NCBI GenBank assembly: GCA_016722075.1
Contig: JADKGW010000001.1
Location: 1,550,001 to 1,614,000 of the forward strand
Direction: 5' to 3'
DNA: 64,000 nucleotides
From: Candidatus Kouleothrix ribensis
Lineage (GTDB): Bacteria; Chloroflexota; Chloroflexia; Chloroflexales; Roseiflexaceae
Shown: positions 25,997 through 34,944 of the stretch, piece after piece
Layout: each line of letters opens with the position of its first letter
How positions within the stretch are numbered: position 1 is the first letter of the stretch
Made by a program: the position numbers and the translations under genes
The notes under the pieces: generated by a model
Seen by the model: the letters and a program-made list of their open reading frames with translations, nothing else
Database searches by the model: none
Told to the model about the DNA's origin: nothing

Positions 25997-27145
25997 ATGC
26001 CAACAATTCTGCTGGTAGACGACGACGTGACCTTGATGGAGCGGCTGGCCACGCTGCTGGGCGAGGCCGGCTATATGGTGCTGCGCGCAAACCAGGTGCA
26101 GTACGCCGAGATCCTGCTGCGCGAGCGCCAACCCGATCTGGTGCTGCTCGACCCCGATATGGGCAATGGCGACGGCTGGTTGCTGCTCGGGCACAGTGCC
26201 ACGCTTGTTCCGGTGATTGTGATCAGCGGGCAGGGCCTGGAAGAGGATATTGTGCGCGGCCTCGACGCCGGCGCGCTCGACTACCTGCCGAAGCCGTTCG
26301 GCACCGGCGAGCTGCTGGCGCGTATCCGCACACGCCTGCGCACGCACGCGGGCCTGGCGCCGGCGGCCAGCCCACCTGAGGCACCGCTCACGCCGGTGAT
26401 TGGGCCAACCACGCCGCTTGCGCCACCGGCAGCCGAGCCGCGCCCACAGCCTGCGCGCCGGCGCCGCAGCGCACTCGCACCGGGCGATCAGGACGAGCCG
26501 GTGTTCATGCCCTACGGCGAGGAAGAGCGCATGCTACGCGACGACCCGCGCGTGGTCGTGGAAGATCTGAGCGACATTGGGCAGCTGCCACTCGGCCAGC
26601 GGCTGCACGCCGCGCGCCTGCGCAAGCGCCTGACGCTGGTACAGGCCGAGCTCGAGACGCGGCCGTCGGTGCCGATGCACTATATTCAGGCCATGGAAGA
26701 AGAGAAGTTCTCGCTGCTGCCGCGCGGCCCCATGGCCGAGGAACTGCTGCGCAGCTACGCCACCTATGTCGGGGTCGATCTGGCTGCGGCGCTCGACGAA
26801 TACCGCCGGCTGCACTACGTCGCGCCGGTCGAGCCGCCCAGCAGCCTGGGTGGGGCCGCTGCGCCGCGCCGGCTGCCCGGCTGGGTCGTCCGTGCCGCCG
26901 CAGCGCTCCTGGCAGTTACGGTTGGCTGCAGCGCGATCTGGGGCTACGACTCGGCCGGGGTGCTGGCGCTGGCCCAGCGCGCTGGCGTGCTCGCCGCCCC
27001 CCCCACCAGCACGGCCTTGCCAACCAGCACGACCTTGCCAACCAGCACACCCCGGCCAACCGCCAGCCCAACCGCGACGGCCCGGCCAACCAGCACGCCC
27101 CGGCCAACCGCCACTGTGGCGCCTACGCCGACGGTGCGGCGCTAA
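25997..27145 (+). CDS. Response-regulator receiver fused to RodZ-like HTH, TM and Pro/Thr tail
   Basis: A 382-aa protein with an unusual architecture. Residues 1-115 are a receiver domain (VDDDV, phospho-acceptor D52 in VLLDPDMGNGDGW, K99 in LPKPF). A Pro-rich linker (120-190) leads to a RodZ-type HTH (about 198-262: LGQRLHAARLRKRLTLVQAE to MAEELLRSYATYVGVD), one TM helix (about 295-315) and a tail of PTSTxLPTST-like repeats (336-382) that would lie outside the membrane. RodZ links MreB to the cell wall, so this may be a phospho-controlled morphogenesis or regulatory protein; that is inference. A small diheme protein gene follows after 35 bp. Confidence 0.8.
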   Translation: MPTILLVDDDVTLMERLATLLGEAGYMVLRANQVQYAEILLRERQPDLVLLDPDMGNGDGWLLLGHSATLVPVIVISGQGLEEDIVRGLDAGALDYLPKPFGTGELLARIRTRLRTHAGLAPAASPPEAPLTPVIGPTTPLAPPAAEPRPQPARRRRSALAPGDQDEPVFMPYGEEERMLRDDPRVVVEDLSDIGQLPLGQRLHAARLRKRLTLVQAELETRPSVPMHYIQAMEEEKFSLLPRGPMAEELLRSYATYVGVDLAAALDEYRRLHYVAPVEPPSSLGGAAAPRRLPGWVVRAAAALLAVTVGCSAIWGYDSAGVLALAQRAGVLAAPPTSTALPTSTTLPTSTPRPTASPTATARPTSTPRPTATVAPTPTVRR

Positions 27146-27180
27146 GCCGGCGGCGCGCCCAGCTATACGAGGATAGACCT

Positions 27181-27525
27181 GTGATCGACTCTGATCGCGA
27201 TAGCAACCCGCCGGGCGAGGATGCACCCGCACCGCCCGCGTTCGACAAAGCGGCCGCGCGGCAGCGCTACCGGGCGACCATGCGCGGGCCGTTTATGCGC
27301 AGGATGAACATCATGCTGGTGTTGATCATCCTGCTGGCCTGGGGCTTTGGCGTGGCTGCCGTGTTCGCACGCGATGTCGAGGCGCTGCCCGGCCACGATC
27401 TGAGCGTGGTGCCGAGCCGCTGTGTGGCCTGCCATGCTGCCGCCGCCGCCAACACCCCGGCGATGCCGCACCCGGCCTTCCCAAGCTGTGGCTTCTGCCA
27501 CCGCCAAGGCCCACCGCCGCGCTAG
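27181..27525 (+). CDS. Small membrane-anchored diheme c-type cytochrome-like protein
   Basis: A 114-aa protein with one TM helix (about 43-63) and two heme-binding motifs after it: CVACH (81-85) and CGFCH (103-107). Orientation with a short cytoplasmic N-terminus puts the hemes outside the membrane. Similar short diheme modules occur in NapC/NrfH-type and other periplasmic electron carriers, but four-heme NrfH is larger, so the family is not assigned. GTG 27181 has GAGG 8 bp upstream. The 35-bp gap to the receiver-HTH gene suggests an operon, hence a redox link is possible. Confidence 0.7.
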   Translation: MIDSDRDSNPPGEDAPAPPAFDKAAARQRYRATMRGPFMRRMNIMLVLIILLAWGFGVAAVFARDVEALPGHDLSVVPSRCVACHAAAAANTPAMPHPAFPSCGFCHRQGPPPR

Positions 27526-27617
27526 AATCTGCCGATAACGCGGAAAGCGTTGGATCTGCGGATACGGCCCACGCGGGGCGGTGCCTCGTATCCGTGTGAA
27601 TCCGGAGCATGGATCGT

Positions 27618-28370
27618 CTATACGTTCGCGTCGAGCAGGTTAGCCACCGAGGGCAGCAGCACGTCGGCCAGCGGCTCGAGCAGCTCGCGCGTGCCCACAC
27701 CCGAGAGCACGCCGATCAGCAGTCCCGCGCCGGCCACTCGCCCCATCAACAGGTCAGCGGCGGTGTCGCCCACCACGAGCGTGTTGGCCGGGGCCACGCC
27801 CAGCTGGCGGCAGAGCTGCAGCACCGCGTCGGGGGCCGGCTTGATCGGCTGGCCGTCGTCGCCGCAGGCCAGCAGCTCGACCATGTCGGCCACCCCGAGC
27901 GCCGCGAGCGTTGCCTGGGTGGGGGCGCGGTCGTCGGTGGTGGCCACCGCGATACGCATCCCACGTGCGCGTAGCGCCCCAAACAGCTGCGGCAGGTCGG
28001 CCAGCGGGCGCGCCAGCGCGGCCGGATCGGGGATGTACCAGGCGCCCGCGATCGCGGCTGTGGCCGATCCGGCCGGCAGCCCGACCTCGCGCAGCACCTC
28101 GCTGCCGACGGCGCGCAGCTCGGCCATGGTGCCGGTCGCCAGCAGCCCGCCAGGGTCGATCCGGCCGCTGGCCAGATCGAACCCGACCCGCCGGAACAGC
28201 CGTGGCGCAATTGTCACATAGGCGGCCGCCTCGATCCGGCGTGCCAGTGTGATAATCCAATCGGCCCACATGGCGTGGAAATCGATCAGCGTGCCGTCTT
28301 TGTCGAAGATAACAAGGCTTCCTGATCGTTCTGCTCCGCTAAGGAAAGCCGAAATGCGAGGGTGTGCCAT
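27618..28370 (-). CDS. HAD-superfamily hydrolase (phosphoglycolate-phosphatase-like)
   Basis: A 250-aa haloacid-dehalogenase-type phosphatase. Motif I FDKDGTLIDF holds the nucleophile D22 and acid/base D24; motif II is VATTDD; motif III lysine in PIKPAPD; motif IV VVGDTAADLLMG. A helical cap sits between motifs I and II. The subfamily of phosphoglycolate or related phosphatases fits; substrate uncertain. Convergent with the diheme gene and divergent from the TPR-STAS gene. Confidence 0.85.
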   Translation of the reverse strand: MAHPRISAFLSGAERSGSLVIFDKDGTLIDFHAMWADWIITLARRIEAAAYVTIAPRLFRRVGFDLASGRIDPGGLLATGTMAELRAVGSEVLREVGLPAGSATAAIAGAWYIPDPAALARPLADLPQLFGALRARGMRIAVATTDDRAPTQATLAALGVADMVELLACGDDGQPIKPAPDAVLQLCRQLGVAPANTLVVGDTAADLLMGRVAGAGLLIGVLSGVGTRELLEPLADVLLPSVANLLDANV

Positions 28371-28456
28371 AGACCATACGCTACCTTCTGGCCGGCTCTG
28401 GCCATAATGCCTGGTTCGAAGGGATGCTCTGTTTTACAGCCATAGAGGAGTGCTAT

Positions 28457-29965
28457 ATGCTCGCCAGCCAGATTCAAGCGCTGCTCGTTGAGTCGGAACG
28501 CATCCATCAAGCCGACGGTGCGGCCGGCGTGGCGCTGGCACAGCAGGCACTCGCGCTCGCAGAGCAAATCGATGACCATGAGCGCAGCCCGCTCTACCTC
28601 GAGAGCCTGATCATGCTCGCGACTGCTACATTTGCGGCAGGCGACTCCGCCCGCGCGATGGGGCTGATTCTACAGGCGCAGGAACTCCTGAGCTACCACG
28701 ATTCCGATGCATATGCCCTCAAAGTGTACAATACGCTGGCGGTCACACACATCTATTTCGGCGACTACGCCGAGGCGCTGACCACACTGCATACAGCGCA
28801 GCAGCAGGCGCGCGCGGCCAACGATCGCAAGGCCGAGGCCGAGGTGCTTGGCAATATTGGCCTCACCTATGGCTGGATGCAGTCGACCGATAAGGCGCTG
28901 GATGCCTTTCAACAAGCGCTCGAGCTTGCTGGCGACGATCAGGCAAACTATGCGCTTTTGCTGAATAACTACGCCTACGCAACCTTCCAACGGGGTGATG
29001 TGCCAACTGCGCTCAAATATGCCCAGGATAGCCTCGAGATCACGCGGCAGACGCACGATCTGACTAATCAGGTGGTGGTGCTTGGCACACTCAGCGAGAT
29101 CTACACCGCCCTTGGCGAGCTGCGTACCGCCGAGGCCTGCCTCGACGAAGGGCTGCGCGTGGCCGAGGCTACGGGCGTGCGCAAACTACGCACCGAGATT
29201 CTGCGGGCGCGGGCCGTGCTGTACATCACGCAGGGGCAGATCGATCCTGCAATTTCGACCTACCACGAGTGCCTGACGCTGGCGGGCGAGTTCGGCGCAA
29301 AGCCAGTGATTGAAGAGTGCCAACGCGAGCTGGCGCGCCTATACGAGCAGCAGGGCGACTACGCACGCGCGCTCGATCACCTCAAGGCGTATGGCGCGAT
29401 CGTGCAGGCGATCAGCAATGAGCGGGTTCAACAGCGCATCAGCGTGCTGGAACAGATCCATCAGCACGAGCGGCTGCGGCAGGAGCACGATGCATTGCAA
29501 GGGCAGAACACGCTGCTAGAGCAGCTGGTACACGAGCGCAGCCAGGCTCTGACAACCCAGCAGCACCTGCTCGATACGATTGCCGCCTTCTCTACCCCCA
29601 TGCTACCCTTGCTGCCTGGGGTGCTGCTTGTGCCGATCATCGGCACGCTCGACAGCAGGCGCGAGCTACAAATGCACGAGCAGCTGCTAAACAGCATAAC
29701 GCAGGCGCGCGCGCAGGTCGTTCTGCTCGACATCACCGGCGTCCCGATCGTCGATATCCAGGTGGCCTCGGCGCTGCTCGAAATGCTGCGCGAGGTTCGC
29801 CTGCTCGGATGCCAGATGATCATGGTGGGCATCCGGCCAGAGATCGCCCAGGCGCTGGTGAGCCTCGGCATCGACCTGACTGAGCTGACGACGCGAGCCG
29901 CGCTGGAGGATGGCCTGACTGCAGCGCTGGGTATGATCGGGCGCGCAATCGTGACCCGGCGCTAA
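28457..29965 (+). CDS. TPR-repeat protein with C-terminal STAS domain
   Basis: A 502-aa cytoplasmic protein. Residues about 20-345 are tetratricopeptide repeats (for example NIGLTYGWMQSTDKALDAFQ). A coiled-coil stretch (about 345-375) follows, then a STAS domain (about 385-495) with the strand-loop VVLLDITGVPIVD, as in RsbR-type stressosome proteins. The position usually phosphorylated in RsbR/RsbS is in DITGVP (Thr). A role in partner-switching signalling is likely; no RsbT kinase is adjacent. GAGGAG at 28445-28450 fixes the start. Confidence 0.82.
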   Translation: MLASQIQALLVESERIHQADGAAGVALAQQALALAEQIDDHERSPLYLESLIMLATATFAAGDSARAMGLILQAQELLSYHDSDAYALKVYNTLAVTHIYFGDYAEALTTLHTAQQQARAANDRKAEAEVLGNIGLTYGWMQSTDKALDAFQQALELAGDDQANYALLLNNYAYATFQRGDVPTALKYAQDSLEITRQTHDLTNQVVVLGTLSEIYTALGELRTAEACLDEGLRVAEATGVRKLRTEILRARAVLYITQGQIDPAISTYHECLTLAGEFGAKPVIEECQRELARLYEQQGDYARALDHLKAYGAIVQAISNERVQQRISVLEQIHQHERLRQEHDALQGQNTLLEQLVHERSQALTTQQHLLDTIAAFSTPMLPLLPGVLLVPIIGTLDSRRELQMHEQLLNSITQARAQVVLLDITGVPIVDIQVASALLEMLREVRLLGCQMIMVGIRPEIAQALVSLGIDLTELTTRAALEDGLTAALGMIGRAIVTRR

Positions 29966-29998
29966 TGCTGGCCCGCGCGCCCAATGCCGCCGGCCTGG

Positions 29999-31090
29999 CT
30001 ATGGCGAGGCCGCCGCATGCTCGGCCAGGATCAGGCAGGCCTCGGGCGGGAAGCTGACGGTGATCGGCTGGCCGGGCGTGGGTGGGTTGAGGTGCGGGTT
30101 GTTCACTTCGTCGAACTGCAGCGCCTGCTCGCCGAAGCGCACGCGCACGCGCACCGTCGGCCCCAGGAACATCACATCTTCGACTGTGCCGGCCAGCTGG
30201 TTGGTGCTATTGGGCACGATGCTGGGCGCGCCGGTCATCGAGATGATCTCGGGCCGCAGCGCCACCGTGATGATCTGGCCGGCCGGCGCATCGGCGATCG
30301 GCCTGGCCGCCGCTACCGCTTGCCCATCGATCGTCAGCTGCCCGCGCGCCGGGTCGGCCACGCACGCCGAGAGCAGGTTCAGCGTGCCGACGAACGAGGC
30401 CACGAAGCGCGTGGTCGGGAAGTTGTAGATCTCGAATGGCGTGCCGATCTGTTCGATCCGGCCGTTGCTCATCACCACGATCCGATCCGAGAGCGACAGC
30501 GCCTCTTCCTGATCGTGCGTCACGTAGATTGTGGTGATGCCGAGCTGGCGCTGGATCGAGCGGATCTCGTTGCGCAGCGACACGCGGATCTTGGCGTCGA
30601 GCGCCGAGAGCGGCTCGTCGAGCAGCAGCACCTGCGGCTGGATGGCCAGCGCCCGCGCCAGCGCCACGCGCTGCTGCTGCCCACCCGACATCTGGTAGGG
30701 GTAGCGCGCGCTGAACTCGGGCATATGAATGATCTTGAGCATCTCGTCGACGCGCGCCGCGATCTCGCCGGCTGGCTTGCGCGCCACCTTCAGCCCAAAC
30801 CCGATGTTGTTGGCCACGGTCATGTTCGGGAACAGCGCGTACGACTGAAACACCATGCCGACATTGCGCCGGTTGGGCGGCTGGCGGGTGATGTCGACGC
30901 CATTGATCCGAATCGTCCCCGAGGTTGGCGTCTCGAAGCCGGCGATCATGCGCAGCGTGGTGGTCTTGCCGCAGCCGCTCGGCCCCAGGAACGAGACAAA
31001 CTCACCGCGCGCGACCGACAGGTCGAAGTTGTGGACGGCCACGCTCTCGCCGAAGCTTTTGCGCACTGCGCTGATCTCGAGAAAGCTCAT
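29999..31090 (-). CDS. ABC transporter ATP-binding protein (PotA/FbpC-like)
   Basis: ATPase subunit of 363 aa for the importer encoded just upstream. Walker A GPSGCGKTT (37-45), signature MSGGQQQRVAL, Walker B VLLLDEPLSALD and THDQEE are intact. The C-terminal third is a TOBE domain (FVGTLNLL, VALRPE). By similarity it belongs to the spermidine/putrescine-iron(III) group; the substrate depends on the binding protein at 33-34 kb. Last gene of the operon. ATG 31090 is chosen with AGGA upstream. Confidence 0.9.
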   Translation of the reverse strand: MSFLEISAVRKSFGESVAVHNFDLSVARGEFVSFLGPSGCGKTTTLRMIAGFETPTSGTIRINGVDITRQPPNRRNVGMVFQSYALFPNMTVANNIGFGLKVARKPAGEIAARVDEMLKIIHMPEFSARYPYQMSGGQQQRVALARALAIQPQVLLLDEPLSALDAKIRVSLRNEIRSIQRQLGITTIYVTHDQEEALSLSDRIVVMSNGRIEQIGTPFEIYNFPTTRFVASFVGTLNLLSACVADPARGQLTIDGQAVAAARPIADAPAGQIITVALRPEIISMTGAPSIVPNSTNQLAGTVEDVMFLGPTVRVRVRFGEQALQFDEVNNPHLNPPTPGQPITVSFPPEACLILAEHAAASP

Positions 31091-31165
31091 AGGTGCGGTC
31101 CTTGCCGGCTGGATGCGGCGTAGATCGGCAGAATTCAACGGCGCGGGCGGCTGCGGGGCCTGGCC

Positions 31166-31954
31166 CTAGCGTGGCCCGACCACCTGGATGCGGCCGGGCA
31201 GGCGCCGGCCGGCCAGCTGGAGCAGCCCGATCGCGGCCCAGGTGAGCGCGAAGCTAATGATCGCCAGCGCCGACGGCTCGTAGACCTTGCTGCTGCTCAG
31301 CAGGTTCATGTATGGCCCGAACGCCGGCTGCGACAGCAGCGCGGCGATCGTGAACTCGCCCATCACGATCGCGAACGTGATAAACGCGCCGCTCAGCAGC
31401 GAGATATAGATGTTTGGAAAGATCACCTTGAACAGGATGGTGGCCCAGCTGGCCCCCAGGCTCTGGGCCGCCTCGGTCAGCGTGCGCGCGTTGATCGAGC
31501 GCAGGCCCGTGTCGATCGCGCGGAACATGTAGGGGAACGATAGCATCACGTACGCGCCGATCAGCAGCACATTCGTGCCGGCGCGGCTATCGGTGAGCGG
31601 CGTGCGGTTGTAGGTGCGGATCAGCGCGAACACCAGCACCACCGCCGGCACAACGATCGGCAGCAGCGTCAGAAACTCGATCACCGGGCGCAGCCGCGGC
31701 AGCTTCAGGTTGACCCAGTAGACCGTCGGCACGATCAGCAGTGCGCTGGCCAGGATGGTGATCAGCGCGGTGCGGAACGAGAATGAGAAGCTCTGGAAGA
31801 ACTCGGGCGACGTGAGCACGTTCTGGTAGGCCAGCAAGCTCAGCTGGCCCTTTTTCGCCAGCAGCGAGAACTGCGCAGTGGCGACCAGCGGCACGAAGAA
31901 GTACAGCACGCCTAGCAACAGCCAGACCCAGGCCCACCTGCTCGTTCGTTTCAT
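31166..31954 (-). CDS. ABC transporter permease (PotC-like)
   Basis: A 262-aa inner-membrane permease with about six TM helices and the EAA loop in ARTLTEAAQSLGASWATILF. It forms a heterodimeric channel with the adjacent PotB-like protein. ATG 31954 (MKRTSR) begins a normal short cytoplasmic N-terminus; no strong ribosome-binding site is seen, and the upstream gene ends 79 bp before it. Confidence 0.88.
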   Translation of the reverse strand: MKRTSRWAWVWLLLGVLYFFVPLVATAQFSLLAKKGQLSLLAYQNVLTSPEFFQSFSFSFRTALITILASALLIVPTVYWVNLKLPRLRPVIEFLTLLPIVVPAVVLVFALIRTYNRTPLTDSRAGTNVLLIGAYVMLSFPYMFRAIDTGLRSINARTLTEAAQSLGASWATILFKVIFPNIYISLLSGAFITFAIVMGEFTIAALLSQPAFGPYMNLLSSSKVYEPSALAIISFALTWAAIGLLQLAGRRLPGRIQVVGPR

Positions 31955-32033
31955 AGGATGATTCGCTCGATTGTATCGTTCCAGTGCGGCGCACCGGAAC
32001 ATTATTCTGCCACCGGCTCGATCCGGCTGCGCG

Positions 32034-32939
32034 CTACTGGATCCAGCGCTCAGAGCGGCGGCGCAGCCAGGTGTACAACCCGATCGTCGCGGTCATGATC
32101 ACGATCATGCCGAAGGCCAGCGCGTTGCCCAGGCCAGGGTTGGCCAGCGCGTCGCTGCTCAGCTGCGCACCGATCAGGATGGTCACAACATTGCCCTGGC
32201 TGCCGCCGCCGGTGAGCGCGAACGCGGTGGCATGCGCGCCGAAGGCGTTGCCGAACAGCAGTGCGGTGGTGCCCAGGATCGACGGCAGCAGGATCGGCAG
32301 CGCAATCTGGCGCCAGTACTGCCAGCCCGAGGCGCCCAGGTTCTCGGCGGCCTCGCGCCACTCGGGCCGCAGCCCATCGAGCGCCGGCGCCATGATCAGC
32401 ACCATAAGCGGGATCTGGAAGTAGATATAGGTGATCGCCAGGCCCCAGAAGCTATACAGGCTGAAGCTGGGGTAGAGCGAGATGCCCAGCGACTTGAGCG
32501 CCTGCGTCACCAGCCCGAGCTGGCCGAGCGTCGCAATGAATGCGAACGCCAGCGGCACGCCCGCAAAGTTCGACGCGACGCCCGAGAAGGTCAGCAGCGA
32601 GCTGCGCACCCACCCCGGCAGCCGGCCGATCGTCACGGCGTAGGCCAGCAGAAAGCCCAGCAGCCCGCCCACCACGGCCGTGACCGCGCTCAGCTCGATT
32701 GTGTAGACATACGACGAGATAATGAACGGCTGGTTGAGGTCGAGCAGGTTCTGGAGCGTCGGCCTGCGCTCGCGGTCGAAGAAGGTCTGGACGACGATCG
32801 ACAGCGCCGGGTAGAACAGAAACGCGGCGACAAACCCGAAGAACGGCAGCACGCCGATCCATGCCCACGACGGCCGGAGCGAGCGGCGGGCCGGCGGCGG
32901 GGCTGGCTGGCTTGTTTCGGTGCGCACAAGCTGGGCCAT
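32034..32939 (-). CDS. ABC transporter permease (PotB-like)
   Basis: First permease subunit, 301 aa, about six TM helices, with the EAA loop REAAENLGASGWQYWRQIAL. The start at 32939 is supported by AGGAGC spaced as in cysT. A hydrophilic N-terminal tail of about 30 residues precedes the first helix. It lies 72 bp after the binding-protein gene, the typical order binding protein-permease-permease-ATPase. Confidence 0.88.
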   Translation of the reverse strand: MAQLVRTETSQPAPPPARRSLRPSWAWIGVLPFFGFVAAFLFYPALSIVVQTFFDRERRPTLQNLLDLNQPFIISSYVYTIELSAVTAVVGGLLGFLLAYAVTIGRLPGWVRSSLLTFSGVASNFAGVPLAFAFIATLGQLGLVTQALKSLGISLYPSFSLYSFWGLAITYIYFQIPLMVLIMAPALDGLRPEWREAAENLGASGWQYWRQIALPILLPSILGTTALLFGNAFGAHATAFALTGGGSQGNVVTILIGAQLSSDALANPGLGNALAFGMIVIMTATIGLYTWLRRRSERWIQ

Positions 32940-33011
32940 GGGTTGCTCCTGGCAAGCGTAGCGAGGCGGCGCCGTGCGTGGTACCTGACGCACGGCGCCT
33001 CACCGTGGTGC

Positions 33012-34250
33012 CTACTTAACCGTCGCGCCGACGACGGTGGGCCAGCCGGTCTTGATCGCGTTATTGGCCGTATCGATCTGCGCCGCGTTCGGGATGCCGA
33101 CTTTCACATCGGTCTTGGGCAGCTTGGCCAGCAGATCGGCTGGGATCGCGTTGCGCGCCTTGAGATCGTCGAAGCGTGCCGGCGAGGCATAGCCCTTGAG
33201 CCACAGCAGCTGGCCTTCGTCGGAGTACAGGAACTCCATCCACAGGCGGGCGGCATGCGGGCGGGGCGAGTAGGCGCTGATCGCCTGGATGTACACGCCG
33301 GCCAGCGAGCCACTCTTGGGGATGATCACGGCGATCTCGGGGTTGCCGGCGCTCTGGTCGCGGTTCGCAAGCGCGTTGTAGTCCCAGCGCAGCGCGATCG
33401 GCGTCTCGCCCTTGGCGATCGTGGCTGGCTTGGCGATCACCGGCAGCAGATTGCCGGCGTCGTTGAGTTTCTTGAAGAACGCCAGGCCGGGCGCCGCGTC
33501 GTCGAGCGAGCCGCCGTTGCCGAGCGCGGCCGCCCACACCGCGTTGATCGCCTGGCCCGAGCCGGTCGGGTCGCCGGCCAGCGCGATCTGGCCCTTGTAC
33601 TCGGGCTTCAGCAGGTCGGCCCAGTCTTGCGGCACATTCTTCACCACGGCCGTATTGACCTCGAAGGCCATCACGCCGTAGTAGTCGGCATACCAGTGCC
33701 CGTCGGGGTCCTTCAAGCTGGCCGGAATGCTATCCCAGGTCGCAACCTTGTACGGCTGGAACAGGCCCTCCTTCTTCGAGGAGTCGCCGAACACAAACGC
33801 CACATCGACCACGTCGGGGTTCTGCGGGCCGGTGTTGCCGGCGTTGGCCTTGATCGCCTCGATCTCCTGGGCCGAGCTGGCGTCGGGGTTGAGGTCGTTG
33901 TGCTTGAGGAACGGGTATTTCGCCAGGAAGGCCTTCTTGACCTCGCCGTAGTTGGCCCAGTCGTTCGGCAGCGCGATCGTCGAGAGCTCGCCCTCTTTCT
34001 TGGCGGCCTCGACCAGCGCATCGAGACCGCCGATCGCCTTCAGATCGATCGGGCCGGCGGCCGGCGCGGCCGGTAGCGGAGCCATCGCTGCGGCGGTCGG
34101 CGCCGCAGCGGCTGCCGCAGTCGGCGCGGCTGCCGGTGCGCTGGTGGGGGTTGCGGCGCTCGGGGCGCCACATGCCGCTACCAGCGCGCTAAAGCCGGCT
34201 GCCGTGGTGATCTTGAGGAATCTGCGCCGCGTCACGATTTGGGTGGACAT
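33012..34250 (-). CDS. Tat-exported ABC substrate-binding lipoprotein, polyamine/iron-type
   Basis: A 412-aa solute-binding protein. The N-terminus has a twin-arginine signal (RRRFLK) followed by a lipobox LVAAC, then an Ala/Pro/Thr linker of about 40 residues. The mature part fits the PotD/AfuA-like family (EAAKKEGELSTIALPND; GQAINAVWAAALGNGG). GGAGG precedes the ATG. Substrate may be a polyamine, Fe(III) or an organophosphonate; sequence alone does not decide. Tat export would match the tatC/tatA-B genes at 56.6-58.3 kb. Confidence 0.82.
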   Translation of the reverse strand: MSTQIVTRRRFLKITTAAGFSALVAACGAPSAATPTSAPAAAPTAAAAAAPTAAAMAPLPAAPAAGPIDLKAIGGLDALVEAAKKEGELSTIALPNDWANYGEVKKAFLAKYPFLKHNDLNPDASSAQEIEAIKANAGNTGPQNPDVVDVAFVFGDSSKKEGLFQPYKVATWDSIPASLKDPDGHWYADYYGVMAFEVNTAVVKNVPQDWADLLKPEYKGQIALAGDPTGSGQAINAVWAAALGNGGSLDDAAPGLAFFKKLNDAGNLLPVIAKPATIAKGETPIALRWDYNALANRDQSAGNPEIAVIIPKSGSLAGVYIQAISAYSPRPHAARLWMEFLYSDEGQLLWLKGYASPARFDDLKARNAIPADLLAKLPKTDVKVGIPNAAQIDTANNAIKTGWPTVVGATVK

Positions 34251-34944
34251 CTGTTTCCTCCATTGTGTGTGGGCGGTCAACCTGCACGACTAAACATGGA
34301 TCGGTTCTAGTGCCCTGTGGCACCGGGCGGGTACCTGGGCCACCCAGGGCGCGAGTGGGCCAAGTGTTTTGCGCGTGGCTATTCCGGTTACAGGGTGCAG
34401 GCTGCGCGTTTGAACGGCAGTAACCTACAACTTGCAGCAGCTCCGATGGCGATGGGTACGGTACGCGTACGCATGCAACCGAATGTGTGTAGTGGTCGAC
34501 TCCAGGCTGCCGCGCTCCCATGCCCATACGCGCGCTGGAACGCTGCAGCATCAATCTGACCACAGCACATCGAATTGGGTATCAGACAGCATCAACTATG
34601 CGGACTGGATGCGCCCCGGTGTATTTCAGAATCTCGGCTGGAGAAGTGCGTGTAGTGTATGCCATTCATGCAGGGCTGTCAAATAGTTGCGCAGGGCGGC
34701 GTATGATGTATTTGCGTGAACACGCACGCAGTACAACGCCATGCTAGTGCCGCGTAGTTAATATCGCGTTTACAGCCGATTAACCGGCTGTAAAATCACC
34801 AGGGGTGGTATACGCTCGCATGCCACAGCTCGATATGCAAAGCTTCTCGCCTGGTTGTCGCTCGTCTACCCAGCCGGCGCGGCGCATGTGTATGCTACGG
34901 ATGGCGGGCAGTGCGGCCCGCCGGTAACCTACAAGGAGGCGGGT
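34251..34944. other. 694-bp intergenic region between divergent genes
   Basis: Contains a perfect 10-bp inverted repeat TTTACAGCCG (34769-34778)/CGGCTGTAAA (34785-34794), a TGGTATACG extended -10-like box (34806-34814), and a 7-bp hairpin just before the ribosome-binding site of the next gene: GGCGGGC (34903-34909)/GCCCGCC (34916-34922). The rest is lower in GC than the genes and shows no ORF of interest. It must carry the promoters of both divergent genes. Confidence 0.55.

Noticed and set aside
31971..34076. 701-codon open frame on the plus strand
   Set aside because: It is antisense to the ABC permease and binding-protein genes, has Arg/Gln/His-rich shadow composition and no domain.
34700..34944. 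SAM riboswitch
   Set aside because: Only a GGTAACC after a hairpin is similar; the downstream GGTGC-type pairing partner and other core elements are missing, so it is kept as a weak lead only.
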